This document shows, one piece after another, positions 9,144 to 17,133 of a stretch of DNA of 55,864 bases. Numbering within the stretch: position 1 is the first letter of the stretch; each line of letters starts with the position of its first letter. Made by a program: the position numbers and the translations under genes. The stretch spans positions 1 to 55,864 of the forward strand of contig JADGBE010000019.1 of assembly GCA_015231615.1 (NCBI GenBank), given 5' to 3'. Under the pieces are notes generated by a model, which did no database searches, was not told the DNA's origin, and saw only the letters and a program-made list of their open reading frames with translations. This DNA is from Desulfamplus sp. Its GTDB lineage: Bacteria > Desulfobacterota > Desulfobacteria > Desulfobacterales > Desulfobacteraceae.

Positions 9144-9815
9144 TTGAGGTTAATATTTGACATGTTAAAAGAGAAACACGACGAAATACTTGAAGCAATG
9201 TGGACTGCTGAAGAGAATAAAAAGTTCTCAATTGATGAGATAAAAAAGCGGTGTGCGATAGAGTTTGTAGATGAAGACCTTGCTGAATTGGAATCTATGG
9301 ATTTAATTGTAAGAAATAAAAATATGATTCTTTTTTCAAGCAAGGGCAAAAAGCTTGCAGAGAACATAATGAGAAGACACAGACTTGCAGAAGTGCTTAT
9401 GTCAAGTATTCTGAAACTTAAAAACAGCGAAATGGAGAGAGTTGCTTGTCAGGTTGAGCATTATCTTGTGCCAGAAGTTGAAGAGTCAATTTGCACCTTG
9501 CTTGGACACCCTGAAATTTGCCCTGACGGAAAACCAATTCCTAAAGGAAGATGTTGCCATAACGGTCTTAAAGAGGTTGCCAATACAGTTGTAAGTTTAA
9601 GCGAGCTAAAACCGGGTGAGCAGGGGAAGATAACCTACATAAAACCCGGTAACCACTCAAATTTACACCAGCTTATCTCTTTTGGACTAAATCCAGGGGT
9701 AGTTGTTAAATTGCACCGCAAACAACCAGCATTTTGCATCAAGTATGAGAATACAGAACTTGCAATAGATGAAAAGATAGCTGAAAATATATTTGTTTGG
9801 AAAATATTGAGCTGA
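9144..9815 (+). CDS. DtxR/MntR-family metal-dependent repressor with FeoA-like C-terminal domain
   Basis: 223 residues. A winged-helix N-terminus (about 8-70) is followed by the metal-binding/dimerisation region with RRHRLAEVLM and CQVEHYLVPEVEESICTLLGHPEICPDG, and from about residue 145 by an SH3-like FeoA domain (SELKPGEQGKITYI). The DtxR family represses uptake genes when Fe2+ or Mn2+ is bound. Placement directly after feoB suggests it senses iron and controls this locus. TTG 9144 is taken as start because AGGAGG (9127-9132) lies about 11 bases upstream; ATG 9162 (MLKEKHDEIL) is the alternative and fits the usual family N-terminus, but has only a poor ribosome binding site. Confidence 0.83.
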   Translation: MRLIFDMLKEKHDEILEAMWTAEENKKFSIDEIKKRCAIEFVDEDLAELESMDLIVRNKNMILFSSKGKKLAENIMRRHRLAEVLMSSILKLKNSEMERVACQVEHYLVPEVEESICTLLGHPEICPDGKPIPKGRCCHNGLKEVANTVVSLSELKPGEQGKITYIKPGNHSNLHQLISFGLNPGVVVKLHRKQPAFCIKYENTELAIDEKIAENIFVWKILS

Positions 9816-9839
9816 CGAGCCTGTAAATATAATTCCCAT

Positions 9840-11948
9840 CTATTGGTAAATTGTGTCTTTTTTACTGATTTTATCATCTCTTCGATTGTCTGTTATTTTA
9901 ATCTCAACACGTCTATTTTTTTCTCTATTCTCTGGATTATCATTCGGAGCAAGAGGATACATATCGCTGAGTCCAACAATACTTATTTGGCTTGTATCCA
10001 TTCCATATTGAACTAATATCCTTGATACTTCTGCTGCCCGGGCAACGGAGAGATCAAGGTTATTACTATATTGATGAAACAGAGGAAAACGGAACATCTT
10101 ATCATCTGTGTGTCCTTCAAGACGTATAGAGATATAGGGATTTCCATTATACCTCTCTGCTATTGACTTTATTTTATATATCTCTTTTTCATTTAGATTG
10201 CTGTTGCCAGAGTTAAAATATACACTTTCAATTAACTGATTATCTACAGGTACGACAGGTGTAAAGATAGTCGGGGACTTAGCATTGGTTGTCTCTCTCT
10301 TTTTTAGATTTTCCTGCAATAAGCTAAGTTGCTTAGTTAGTGCGTCAATTTTGTCTGTTAATCGAGTTTTATCTATAGTGATTGAGTCTATATATTTTCT
10401 CTTAATCTCCAACTGAGTATTTAATCCTGTGATTGTTCCTGTTAGCTCTTTTTGCTTTTGAACCATTGGAGAGTGGTAATAGTGTCTAAATGTTAAATAG
10501 CCTGTAATGGCTATAATGGCTATAGTAGCGGCTATAGATGCAAACTTTATAAAGACAATCTTATTTGGTCTCTTTTCTATATAGTTATCTCTTTTAATTT
10601 GAAGAGTGTTGTTTAGTTTGTTTGCAATAAGTAACTCTTTTTGCTTTTGTGATTCACTCAGTTTTAATTTAAGGTCATCAATTTCAGCATTTAGGCTAAC
10701 GCACTCGTTTTTTGCCATCTTTAGCTGGCTTTCAAGATTAGACATCTCTTTTTTAATTTTGCTTACAGCCTCTAATGACTTATTTTTTTCTACCTCCATA
10801 GTATTAGCAATATTTAATGAATCAGATAGCTTACCTTCAAGTTCCTTGATTTGATTAGAGGAATGATAACTGTTTTGCTTTAGTCGTTCTTCAAGAGTAT
10901 TAATTTTGTTAATCTGTATGGCATCATTTTGATAGGATTTTTCTTGGATTCTTCTTATATCTAAATCTTTGTTTTTAATCTCCTTATCTTTATCTCTGAT
11001 TTCTGCCTCTTTACGGCTTATCTCTAATTCCCTATTTTTTAAATATTCGTTTTTATTATCAAGTTCTTGTTTAAGAGATTGATTAATAAAATTTGAGCTT
11101 TCAAGTGCTTTCTGTGATTGAACACTCTCAAATTCCACTTTTATCTTATCTTTTTTTAAGATTTCAGCTTCACTTAGTGCTAATTCAAGTTTCTCTTGTA
11201 GTTCATTAATCTTCTCATGCAATTGTGTTTGTTCGCTTAGAAATTTTTTTTCAATGAACTCCAACTCTTTTTTTGCAATTTTAAGCTCTGAAGAGATAAC
11301 TCTTTTTTGCTCTTCAATATCTGCATTGATCTTTTTTAGATTTTCAAGTTTCTCTTTAAGAAGGGTGTTTTGGCTACTGAGAAGAGCATTTTCACTATTT
11401 TTAGCTTCTGTTATTTTGATATATTCATCAAGTTGAACCTTAAAAGAGTTAATTACAGCTTCATTATTATTTCGCTCAATTTCTCTATCATTTTGCAACT
11501 CTATTATTGATTTTTCAACATGAGCTATCTCATTCTCAACCGATGTTTTTTCAATTTCAATTCTCTTAAAGTCTGATTCAAGACTCTTTTTTATATCTAA
11601 AAGCTCTTGAATTCTCTCTTGTGCAAATTTTTTCTCCTTTTCAGCTACTATTTTTTCTTGGGTGATATTAAAAATTATCTTCTCAATTGTCTCAATAGGG
11701 GTGTCAGGCAACTCTTTTTTAACATCAATAATATTTAACTCATTAATCAATTGATTTAAAATATGTTGTTGCTGGGCAGAAGAATTTTCCAGAGTTATCT
11801 TGGAAAATTCATTCATTTCATTAATAAACTCACTAAGAACCTCTTCTGTTTGAGTCTCTATTTGAGTTAAAACTTTACTTTTATCCTTTATATCCAATGT
11901 TTCAATCCTGTCCCTTGCAATATCAAAACTTAGTAATTTTGCATTCAT
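9840..11948 (-). CDS. Membrane-anchored coiled-coil protein with periplasmic OmpA/MotB-type domain
   Basis: 702 residues. Residues about 25-455 are nearly continuous coiled coil rich in Glu, Lys, Leu and Ile and lie in the cytoplasm; one hydrophobic helix (about 463-484) spans the inner membrane; a short periplasmic coiled coil follows; and the last ~120 residues form an OmpA-like peptidoglycan-binding domain (SVYFNSGNSNLNEKE, LEGHTDDK, LDLSVARAAEV, NRRVEIKI). The build is that of a tether linking a cytoplasmic structure to the cell wall, as MotB does, but the very long cytoplasmic rod is unlike MotB. It is 24 bases downstream of another coiled-coil gene and presumably shares its transcript. 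I know no named homologue; the function is open. Confidence 0.78.
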   Translation of the reverse strand: MNAKLLSFDIARDRIETLDIKDKSKVLTQIETQTEEVLSEFINEMNEFSKITLENSSAQQQHILNQLINELNIIDVKKELPDTPIETIEKIIFNITQEKIVAEKEKKFAQERIQELLDIKKSLESDFKRIEIEKTSVENEIAHVEKSIIELQNDREIERNNNEAVINSFKVQLDEYIKITEAKNSENALLSSQNTLLKEKLENLKKINADIEEQKRVISSELKIAKKELEFIEKKFLSEQTQLHEKINELQEKLELALSEAEILKKDKIKVEFESVQSQKALESSNFINQSLKQELDNKNEYLKNRELEISRKEAEIRDKDKEIKNKDLDIRRIQEKSYQNDAIQINKINTLEERLKQNSYHSSNQIKELEGKLSDSLNIANTMEVEKNKSLEAVSKIKKEMSNLESQLKMAKNECVSLNAEIDDLKLKLSESQKQKELLIANKLNNTLQIKRDNYIEKRPNKIVFIKFASIAATIAIIAITGYLTFRHYYHSPMVQKQKELTGTITGLNTQLEIKRKYIDSITIDKTRLTDKIDALTKQLSLLQENLKKRETTNAKSPTIFTPVVPVDNQLIESVYFNSGNSNLNEKEIYKIKSIAERYNGNPYISIRLEGHTDDKMFRFPLFHQYSNNLDLSVARAAEVSRILVQYGMDTSQISIVGLSDMYPLAPNDNPENREKNRRVEIKITDNRRDDKISKKDTIYQ

Positions 11949-11972
11949 TATTTTTCTTTCTTCAATTTAAAG

Positions 11973-13418
11973 TTAATGTTTATTTTTTAAAAGCCTTTCA
12001 GCAAGCTCTATTGACTCTTCCAACATTTTGTTTAAGCTCGTAATTTCATCTCTTAGACTCTTTTCACTCTCCTGTGTATCTTTACGGATAATTTCTATAA
12101 TCTTCTCAAGTTCATCATTTTTAGATTTTAGTTCAAATAGCTGTTTCTCAAGAGTCTCTCTATCAAACACAACTTTCTGGTTTTGTTGTATAATTTCATT
12201 TTTTTCTGACTTGAGAGCCAAATATTCTTTTTCAACGCTCTCTTTTTCTGCTTTGAGAGCCAAATATTCTTTATCAACGCTCTCTTTTTCTTCTTTAAGA
12301 GCGAAATGTTGTTTTTCAACATTCTCTTTTTCTGCTTTGAGAGCTAAATGTTTTTTATCAACACTTTCTTTTTCTTCTTTAAGAGCGAAATGTTGTTTTT
12401 CAACATTCTCTTTTTCTGATTTGAGAGCTAAATGTTGTTTTTCAACGCTCTCTTTTTCTTCTTTAAGAGCTAAATATTCTTTTTCACTCTCCCGAATAGA
12501 GATTTTAGTATTTTGCAACTCTAACTCTAAATGCTCTAACTTAACTCTATATTCAGATGATTTTGTCTCAGAGGATTGTTGCATACCATAAATATCTCTT
12601 TGGTAATTACTTTTAAGTTGGGCAATTTCTCCTTCAAGACGGTTTTTAACTTCAGAGATTCTCTTATCATAACTATCTCGTAGTTCAGATAGTTTAATCT
12701 CGTATTTTTTCTCAACCTCAGATATTTTCCTGTTGTTAGCTTCTTGTATGTCAGAGAGTTTAGCTTCAATAGATAGTTTTTCTAAAAATAGTTTATGTTT
12801 CTCCTCTTCTACTATCCTGTTGATATTTCTTAACTTCTCTATCTCTTGATAAACCTCATTTAATGAAATTGATTTTTTAGAATTTAATTCCGAAAGCCTT
12901 ATAACCTCTGATTCCAACTCTGTAAATCTACTCTTGTTTATGGATAGTTTCTCTATCTCTCTATTTACATTTTCAATCTTAGCGTCTCTTGATTCTATTT
13001 CCTTTTGTTTTGCATCTATCTCTTTATTTATATCTTGAATCTTAGCGTCTCTTGATTCTATTTCCTTTTGTTTTGCATTTATCTCTTTATTTATATCTTT
13101 AATCTTAGCGTCTCTTGATTCTATTTCCTTTTGTTTTGCATCTACATCTATTTTTTTTGATTCTATCTCTTTAGTTTTAGCAGCTAATAACTCATTCATA
13201 TCACCTAATTTATTTAGGCATTTATCTCTTTCAGTTTTTGAGTCTATTAGTTGTGATGTTAAAATATTGATAACTTCTTGATTTTTGCTCTCCTTATCAG
13301 CCAATATCTTTTGGAATGTCTCTTGTGCAACTTGATGATAACGATTAAATGCCTCCCTAACCTTTTCGTTCACATTGTTTTTTAGTTTATTGTTATCCAT
13401 ATCATTAAATTCAGTCAC
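11973..13418 (-). CDS. Cytoplasmic coiled-coil protein with 21- and 14-residue heptad repeats
   Basis: 481 residues, no signal peptide, no membrane helix, almost entirely predicted coiled coil. Near residues 90-155 a 21-residue unit (AKQKEIESRDAKI plus DINKEI) occurs three times; near residues 305-405 a 14-residue unit of the form ALKEEKESVEKQHL occurs seven times. Both lengths are multiples of seven, so the repeats preserve heptad register. The start is GTG 13418 with AAGGAA about 12 bases upstream; an in-frame ATG seven codons later is possible. It precedes the OmpA-domain coiled-coil gene and is divergent from the receiver-phosphatase gene. Long repetitive rods of this kind are found in scaffold or cytoskeletal proteins; no specific family is recognised. 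Confidence 0.72.
   Translation of the reverse strand: MTEFNDMDNNKLKNNVNEKVREAFNRYHQVAQETFQKILADKESKNQEVINILTSQLIDSKTERDKCLNKLGDMNELLAAKTKEIESKKIDVDAKQKEIESRDAKIKDINKEINAKQKEIESRDAKIQDINKEIDAKQKEIESRDAKIENVNREIEKLSINKSRFTELESEVIRLSELNSKKSISLNEVYQEIEKLRNINRIVEEEKHKLFLEKLSIEAKLSDIQEANNRKISEVEKKYEIKLSELRDSYDKRISEVKNRLEGEIAQLKSNYQRDIYGMQQSSETKSSEYRVKLEHLELELQNTKISIRESEKEYLALKEEKESVEKQHLALKSEKENVEKQHFALKEEKESVDKKHLALKAEKENVEKQHFALKEEKESVDKEYLALKAEKESVEKEYLALKSEKNEIIQQNQKVVFDRETLEKQLFELKSKNDELEKIIEIIRKDTQESEKSLRDEITSLNKMLEESIELAERLLKNKH
12200..12506 (-). repeat. 42-bp tandem repeat, seven copies, inside the coiled-coil gene
   Basis: The motif (a/g)AGAGC followed by (c/t/g)AAAT recurs at 12213, 12255, 12297, 12339, 12381, 12423 and 12465, exactly 42 bases apart. 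Each unit encodes 14 residues (two heptads). Units alternate between two subtypes, which suggests growth by duplication of an 84-bp pair. Confidence 0.95.
12960..13148 (-). repeat. 63-bp tandem repeat, three copies, inside the coiled-coil gene
   Basis: AATCTTAGCGTCTCTTGATT begins at 12975, 13038 and 13101, spaced exactly 63 bases. Each unit encodes 21 residues (three heptads). The copies are nearly identical at the DNA level, which points to recent duplication or gene conversion. Confidence 0.95.
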
Positions 13419-13756
13419 TGTTTTTATATTCCTTCCAATATGTAAAAATATTCAATATTTGCAAAATTAGAGATACATCTTGAATTATATTGAGATTAGT
13501 AGAGATTTCCTATATTCTCAAATTCATTATTAAAAATTATAACCGCGATATATTAAATTGCCTATTTTTTCATCTGACCAATAAAGGCAATGTTATCAAA
13601 TTTATTGCAAAATGCTACTATAAAAATTCATCTAATAACCACTGTATTATATATTGCGTATTCTTTGAAAGAATCAAACAAAAAATAAAATGTTGAATTG
13701 CATTTAATATGTTAAATGCTGTTTAGCACTAAGTTAATGATATTGAGGACAACATT
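13419..13756. other. Gene-free divergent control region between coiled-coil and phosphatase genes
   Basis: 338 AT-rich bases between two divergent start codons. The only clear structure is the 20-base palindrome at 13700-13719 listed separately. A 68-codon open frame at 13490-13696 is hydrophobic and Asn/Lys/Cys-rich, lacks a ribosome binding site and is probably not a gene. No consensus promoter hexamers are evident. Confidence 0.5.
13700..13719. promoter_or_regulatory. Perfect palindrome upstream of the receiver-phosphatase gene (operator candidate)
   Basis: GCATTTAA (13700-13707) and TTAAATGC (13712-13719) form a perfect 8-bp inverted repeat around TATG, ending 37 bases before the ATG at 13757. 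Position and symmetry suit a dimeric regulator's operator; no regulator can be assigned. A short hairpin role in the 5' leader is also possible. Confidence 0.4.
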
Positions 13757-14920
13757 ATGGAGATAAAGCAGCCATTTACTATTCTTGCTGTTGATGATCA
13801 TTTGGTTAATCTTAAGTTAATTGAAAAGTCGCTATCAAAAGAGGGATACAGGGTTTTAAGTGCCTCTAATGGACCTAATGCGAGAAAATTAGCTGTTTCA
13901 GAGAGACCTGATTTAATTCTTCTTGATATTCAGATGCCGGGTGAAGATGGATTTCAAGTAATACAATTCTTAAAGAATAATCCCTTAACATCGTCAATTC
14001 CTGTAATATTTCTAACTGGTGTAAGCGAAGTCCACTCCAAGCTAAAAGGATTTGATCTTGGTGCTGTAGATTACATTACAAAACCATTTCACAATCTTGA
14101 GGTGCTTGCAAGGGTTGGAATCCATCTTAAACTATCTATTGCTACCAACTCTCTTATTGCTGAACAGGCACATAAACTTAGGCAGCTTTCCGAAGCTCAA
14201 GAATCAATGTTGCCACTTCCCCATGATAATCCAGATGCAAAATTTGGAGTTTACTACAAAGCTCTCCATGAAGCTGGTGGAGATTTTTATGATATTATTG
14301 ACCTTTCTGAACACATTAAAGGCTATTTTGTAGCTGATTTTTCTGGACACGATATAAAAACGAGCTACATGACAGCATCTGTTAAAGCTCTGCTTGTTCA
14401 GAACTGCACTCCTGTTTACTCTCCAGCAGAGAGTATGAAAATGATAAATGACGTATTAGTGGAAATTCTTCCAGAGGGTAAATATCTCACATCTTGTTAT
14501 GTTCTACTCAACCGTGAGACCTTAAAAATGACCGTTATAAATGCTGGACATCCTCCAGTTGTTCATCTACCTGTTAATGGCACACCTTCTCTATTAAGTA
14601 GTGATGGCGATGTGCTCGGAATGTTTAAAGATGCACAATTTGGCATTACAAGGATTGACGTCTCTTGCGGAGATCGTTTTTTTATATATAGCGATGGTCT
14701 TGTTGAGTCTGCTCAAAATAATATCACATGGGTCAACGGGGCAGAAAACTTTCTTGATGATTTCAAAATGGTTAGTGATATACCAGTAGAAGATGCACCT
14801 AAAAAGTTGATTCAAAATCTTTTTTCTATCGAAGCAAGTAGCCAAGAAGTTGTTAAATCTCAGACCAATTTGAGAACAATGCCTGAAGATGATATTGTCA
14901 TTTTATGTGTAGAGGTATGA
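13757..14920 (+). CDS. Receiver domain fused to SpoIIE/RsbU-type PP2C serine phosphatase
   Basis: 387 residues. Residues 5-125 are a CheY-like receiver with Asp13/Asp14, phosphoacceptor Asp57 (LLDIQMPGEDG), Thr87 and Lys109 (TKPF). A helical linker near 130-160 leads into a PP2C/SpoIIE phosphatase: EAGGDFYD, VADFSGHD, NAGHPPVV and FFIYSDGLVE carry the metal-binding Asp and Gly residues. The family dephosphorylates phosphoserine on STAS-domain anti-anti-sigma proteins in response to phosphorylation of the receiver. GAGG lies 7 bases before the ATG. The next gene encodes the matching type of anti-sigma kinase, so the pair looks like a partner-switching module, although no STAS gene is nearby. 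Confidence 0.9.
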   Translation: MEIKQPFTILAVDDHLVNLKLIEKSLSKEGYRVLSASNGPNARKLAVSERPDLILLDIQMPGEDGFQVIQFLKNNPLTSSIPVIFLTGVSEVHSKLKGFDLGAVDYITKPFHNLEVLARVGIHLKLSIATNSLIAEQAHKLRQLSEAQESMLPLPHDNPDAKFGVYYKALHEAGGDFYDIIDLSEHIKGYFVADFSGHDIKTSYMTASVKALLVQNCTPVYSPAESMKMINDVLVEILPEGKYLTSCYVLLNRETLKMTVINAGHPPVVHLPVNGTPSLLSSDGDVLGMFKDAQFGITRIDVSCGDRFFIYSDGLVESAQNNITWVNGAENFLDDFKMVSDIPVEDAPKKLIQNLFSIEASSQEVVKSQTNLRTMPEDDIVILCVEV

Positions 14921-14987
14921 AATGTTTATCTATTTTAACAGTCTGATAAATCTTCTTTGTGTAGTTATTATATGGGGGGTGTAAGTA

Positions 14988-15536
14988 ATGGCAGAGATAT
15001 CTAATCTAACAAATAATAATCAATTCCATATCTGCGAAACTGATGACAGTATTACAATTATGTTTAGCTCTACAATGGAGAATATTGATAGAACCTGTGA
15101 AGAGACAACAAGATTTCTCGTAGAAATATTTAAAAGATTTGAATTTTTTCACTCTAACAACGTTAAGTTTGAAGAAAAATATTTAAAACAAGAAGTTGAC
15201 TATTCTGAAAAACTAAGAAGTAACCTTTTTGCTATTCAGCTTGTAATGCGTGAAGGGTTAACCAATGCTGTGCGTCATGGAAACTCTTTTAATGTGGCAA
15301 AGATTGTTAGATGTTATTTGAAAATAGATCAAAATCAAATGCTTATCATGGAAATTGAGGATCAAGGAGAGGGATTTAATTGGAAAAAAGAGCAATCTAA
15401 AGATATTAAAGATTTAGATGACGATTCGGATCACGGAAGAGGGCTTGTGATAATGGAGCAGTATTTTTCACGATATTGGTATAACGAAAGAGGTAATAAA
15501 CTTACGCTTGAAAAACATATCTCATTTAGCCAATGA
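14988..15536 (+). CDS. RsbW-type anti-sigma factor serine kinase (HATPase_c)
   Basis: 182 residues, cytoplasmic. After an N-terminal part of about 80 residues the GHKL ATP-binding fold shows the N-box REGLTNAVRHGN (about 86-97), G1 IEDQGEGFNW and G2 DHGRGLVIMEQY. This is the layout of stand-alone kinases such as RsbW/SpoIIAB and RsbT, which phosphorylate STAS proteins or bind sigma factors; there is no phosphoacceptor His domain. A strong site GGGGGTG lies 8 bases before the ATG. It follows the receiver-phosphatase by 67 bases and is probably co-transcribed. The 21-residue acidic stretch between G1 and G2 is a little longer than usual. Its sigma factor or other target is not in the window. 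Confidence 0.83.
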   Translation: MAEISNLTNNNQFHICETDDSITIMFSSTMENIDRTCEETTRFLVEIFKRFEFFHSNNVKFEEKYLKQEVDYSEKLRSNLFAIQLVMREGLTNAVRHGNSFNVAKIVRCYLKIDQNQMLIMEIEDQGEGFNWKKEQSKDIKDLDDDSDHGRGLVIMEQYFSRYWYNERGNKLTLEKHISFSQ

Positions 15537-15573
15537 TATTTGAATAGCCAGCTTTAGCCAACTTCTGGTTTTA

Positions 15574-15595
15574 GCCCTGAAATTGATTTCAGGGC
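15574..15595. terminator. Hairpin between convergent genes
   Basis: GCCCTGAAAT and ATTTCAGGGC form a perfect 10-bp stem with a two-base centre (TG). It lies 38 bases past the kinase stop codon and 72 bases before the end of the convergent barrel gene, so it could end transcripts from either side. U-tracts are weak. Confidence 0.55.
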
Positions 15596-15666
15596 ATTGA
15601 AGATTTCAAATGTTATGATACATAGTTCTAAAATTCAAATTGCAGCCATAAAAATATCTAAGACAG

Positions 15667-16917
15667 TTAGAATATCGTATAGATAATCTCAAAATAAAGC
15701 TTGCTGTCAACTTTATCATCTGGATTATCTCCTTGATCTTTATGGGAAAACTGAAGACCTGCTTTAGCATCAATGCTATTTGAAAGATAAAAACGCAAAC
15801 CAGTATCAATAAAATTAAGATATGTATCGTCAGCGTCAGAATCAGATTCCCATATAATGTCAAGGTTCCAAATATTTTCCCAGTCTATTTTATCCCCGAT
15901 TTCGTAGTTAAGTTCAAAAGAGTTTGTAATTTTATGGGCAGCATCACCAAATTCACCATCTACAAGAATTGTTGAATAGCTAACTTTATCAATAAGTTGC
16001 CATTTAAGACCGAATGGCTTTGCATATTCATAATATATTCCCATTCCCGGATCATCATCATTGCCTGAATAGTCAGATATTAAATAATCTAACTGAACAC
16101 CTGCTTCCCAACCATGTTTGCGTTTAAGTACTCTCTCGTCAGTAAGAATATCTTGAATTCTTATAATTCCCAAAGCTCCAAGTGTTTCATTTCTTAATAT
16201 ACCAGCCTCTTTGAGAACTATCTCCATATCTTCATACCAATATTTTTCATATTCACGCTTACCATAACGGCTCTTGTATTCAGACTCTTTTGCTATTATA
16301 TCTGCAAATTTAAGATAAACTTCATCTTTCACCTCACCAGTAATAAGACCATATTTGGTCAAATCTTCAATGCAGCGAATAGCCTCCATAAGAGGAGTCG
16401 CAACTGTTATTCTACCGTATCCAAGACCAGCAGAAATCTTTGAATATGGATCATTATCTTCAGAACCTTCAAGATCACGAACGCCAAGAATTAACCCACC
16501 ATAAACAAATGCACCTGTGTAATCACCAAGATATTTTTTAACAGTTGTATCACCATCAATATATAGGTTTTTACGAGAGCTATCATTCTCATCACCACCC
16601 CTACTAAAATCGGTATTAGCCTTAATATTTGCATCCCATTTAAGAGGAAGTGTGCTGTATTCCATATCATAGACAAGGCTACCAATACCATTATAGCTGA
16701 CCTGATCCTGATTTCCATCGCTCATATTAAACTGCAACCCAAGTTCTGCATCTTGATATTTATAATTTGGATCAAGATAGTCAGTCAGTTCAATTGCCAA
16801 TGCTGAAACAGGCAAAGAGGTTATCATACAAACCAGAAGACCAATAAAATTTACTTTGATTTTTCCCATTTTAGACTTCATTTTTTCAGTTCCTCCCTTT
16901 TTCACTTCAGTTTTCAT
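15667..16917 (-). CDS. Outer-membrane beta-barrel protein with internal helical insert
   Basis: 416 residues from ATG 16917. A signal peptide (hydrophobic VNFIGLLVCMITSLPVSALA) is followed by alternating amphipathic strands with aromatic girdles (YKYQDAELGLQF, GWEAGVQLDYLI, WNLDIIWESD), ending in IIYTIF; a C-terminal Phe is typical for BAM-inserted porins. Between about residues 180 and 275 lies a charged helical segment (EAIRCIEDLTKYGLI to RIQDILTDERVLKRK) that breaks the barrel pattern. Two starts each have a good ribosome binding site: ATG 16917 (AAGGAG, 6 bases) and ATG 16881 (GGGAGG, about 11 bases); the latter gives a more normal signal peptide. Transport substrate unknown. Confidence 0.68.
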   Translation of the reverse strand: MKTEVKKGGTEKMKSKMGKIKVNFIGLLVCMITSLPVSALAIELTDYLDPNYKYQDAELGLQFNMSDGNQDQVSYNGIGSLVYDMEYSTLPLKWDANIKANTDFSRGGDENDSSRKNLYIDGDTTVKKYLGDYTGAFVYGGLILGVRDLEGSEDNDPYSKISAGLGYGRITVATPLMEAIRCIEDLTKYGLITGEVKDEVYLKFADIIAKESEYKSRYGKREYEKYWYEDMEIVLKEAGILRNETLGALGIIRIQDILTDERVLKRKHGWEAGVQLDYLISDYSGNDDDPGMGIYYEYAKPFGLKWQLIDKVSYSTILVDGEFGDAAHKITNSFELNYEIGDKIDWENIWNLDIIWESDSDADDTYLNFIDTGLRFYLSNSIDAKAGLQFSHKDQGDNPDDKVDSKLYFEIIYTIF

Positions 16918-17133
16918 CTTTTTCTCCTTTTAGTTGTTTTTCTCCTTCTAATTTTTCTTTTTCCCTTTTCCTTAATTTTAATCTTTCTTTTTCATCTTTC
17001 CTGTAATATCTAAAAATGGAAATCAAACACATTACAATAACTTCTAAATATCCTTCAAAAGAATCAAGATGATTAAAATTGCCTTTTATATAGCCAATCA
17101 ATAATAATAAAGTCAAGGAATAACGAGAAAAAT

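Noticed and set aside
12204..12506. Tandem array considered as a CRISPR
   Set aside because: The units are contiguous without spacers, encode in-frame heptads, and no cas genes are present.
12028..12591. 187-codon frame opposite the coiled-coil gene
   Set aside because: Antisense to the tandem-repeat region; its repeats simply mirror the 42-bp units of the real gene.
9840..13418. Interpretation of the coiled-coil pair as a flagellar MotAB-type stator
   Set aside because: No MotA-like four-helix protein or flagellar gene is adjacent, and the OmpA domain is shared by many tethers.
13490..13696. 68-codon open frame in the divergent spacer
   Set aside because: No ribosome binding site, composition is Asn/Lys/Cys/Ile-rich like noncoding AT-rich DNA, and it overlaps the likely control region.
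16907..17116. 69-codon frame with hydrophobic start and Lys/Glu-rich end, upstream of the barrel gene
   Set aside because: Starts at a TTG with no ribosome binding site; its Lys/Glu tail is an effect of AG-rich DNA that carries the barrel gene's own ribosome binding site.
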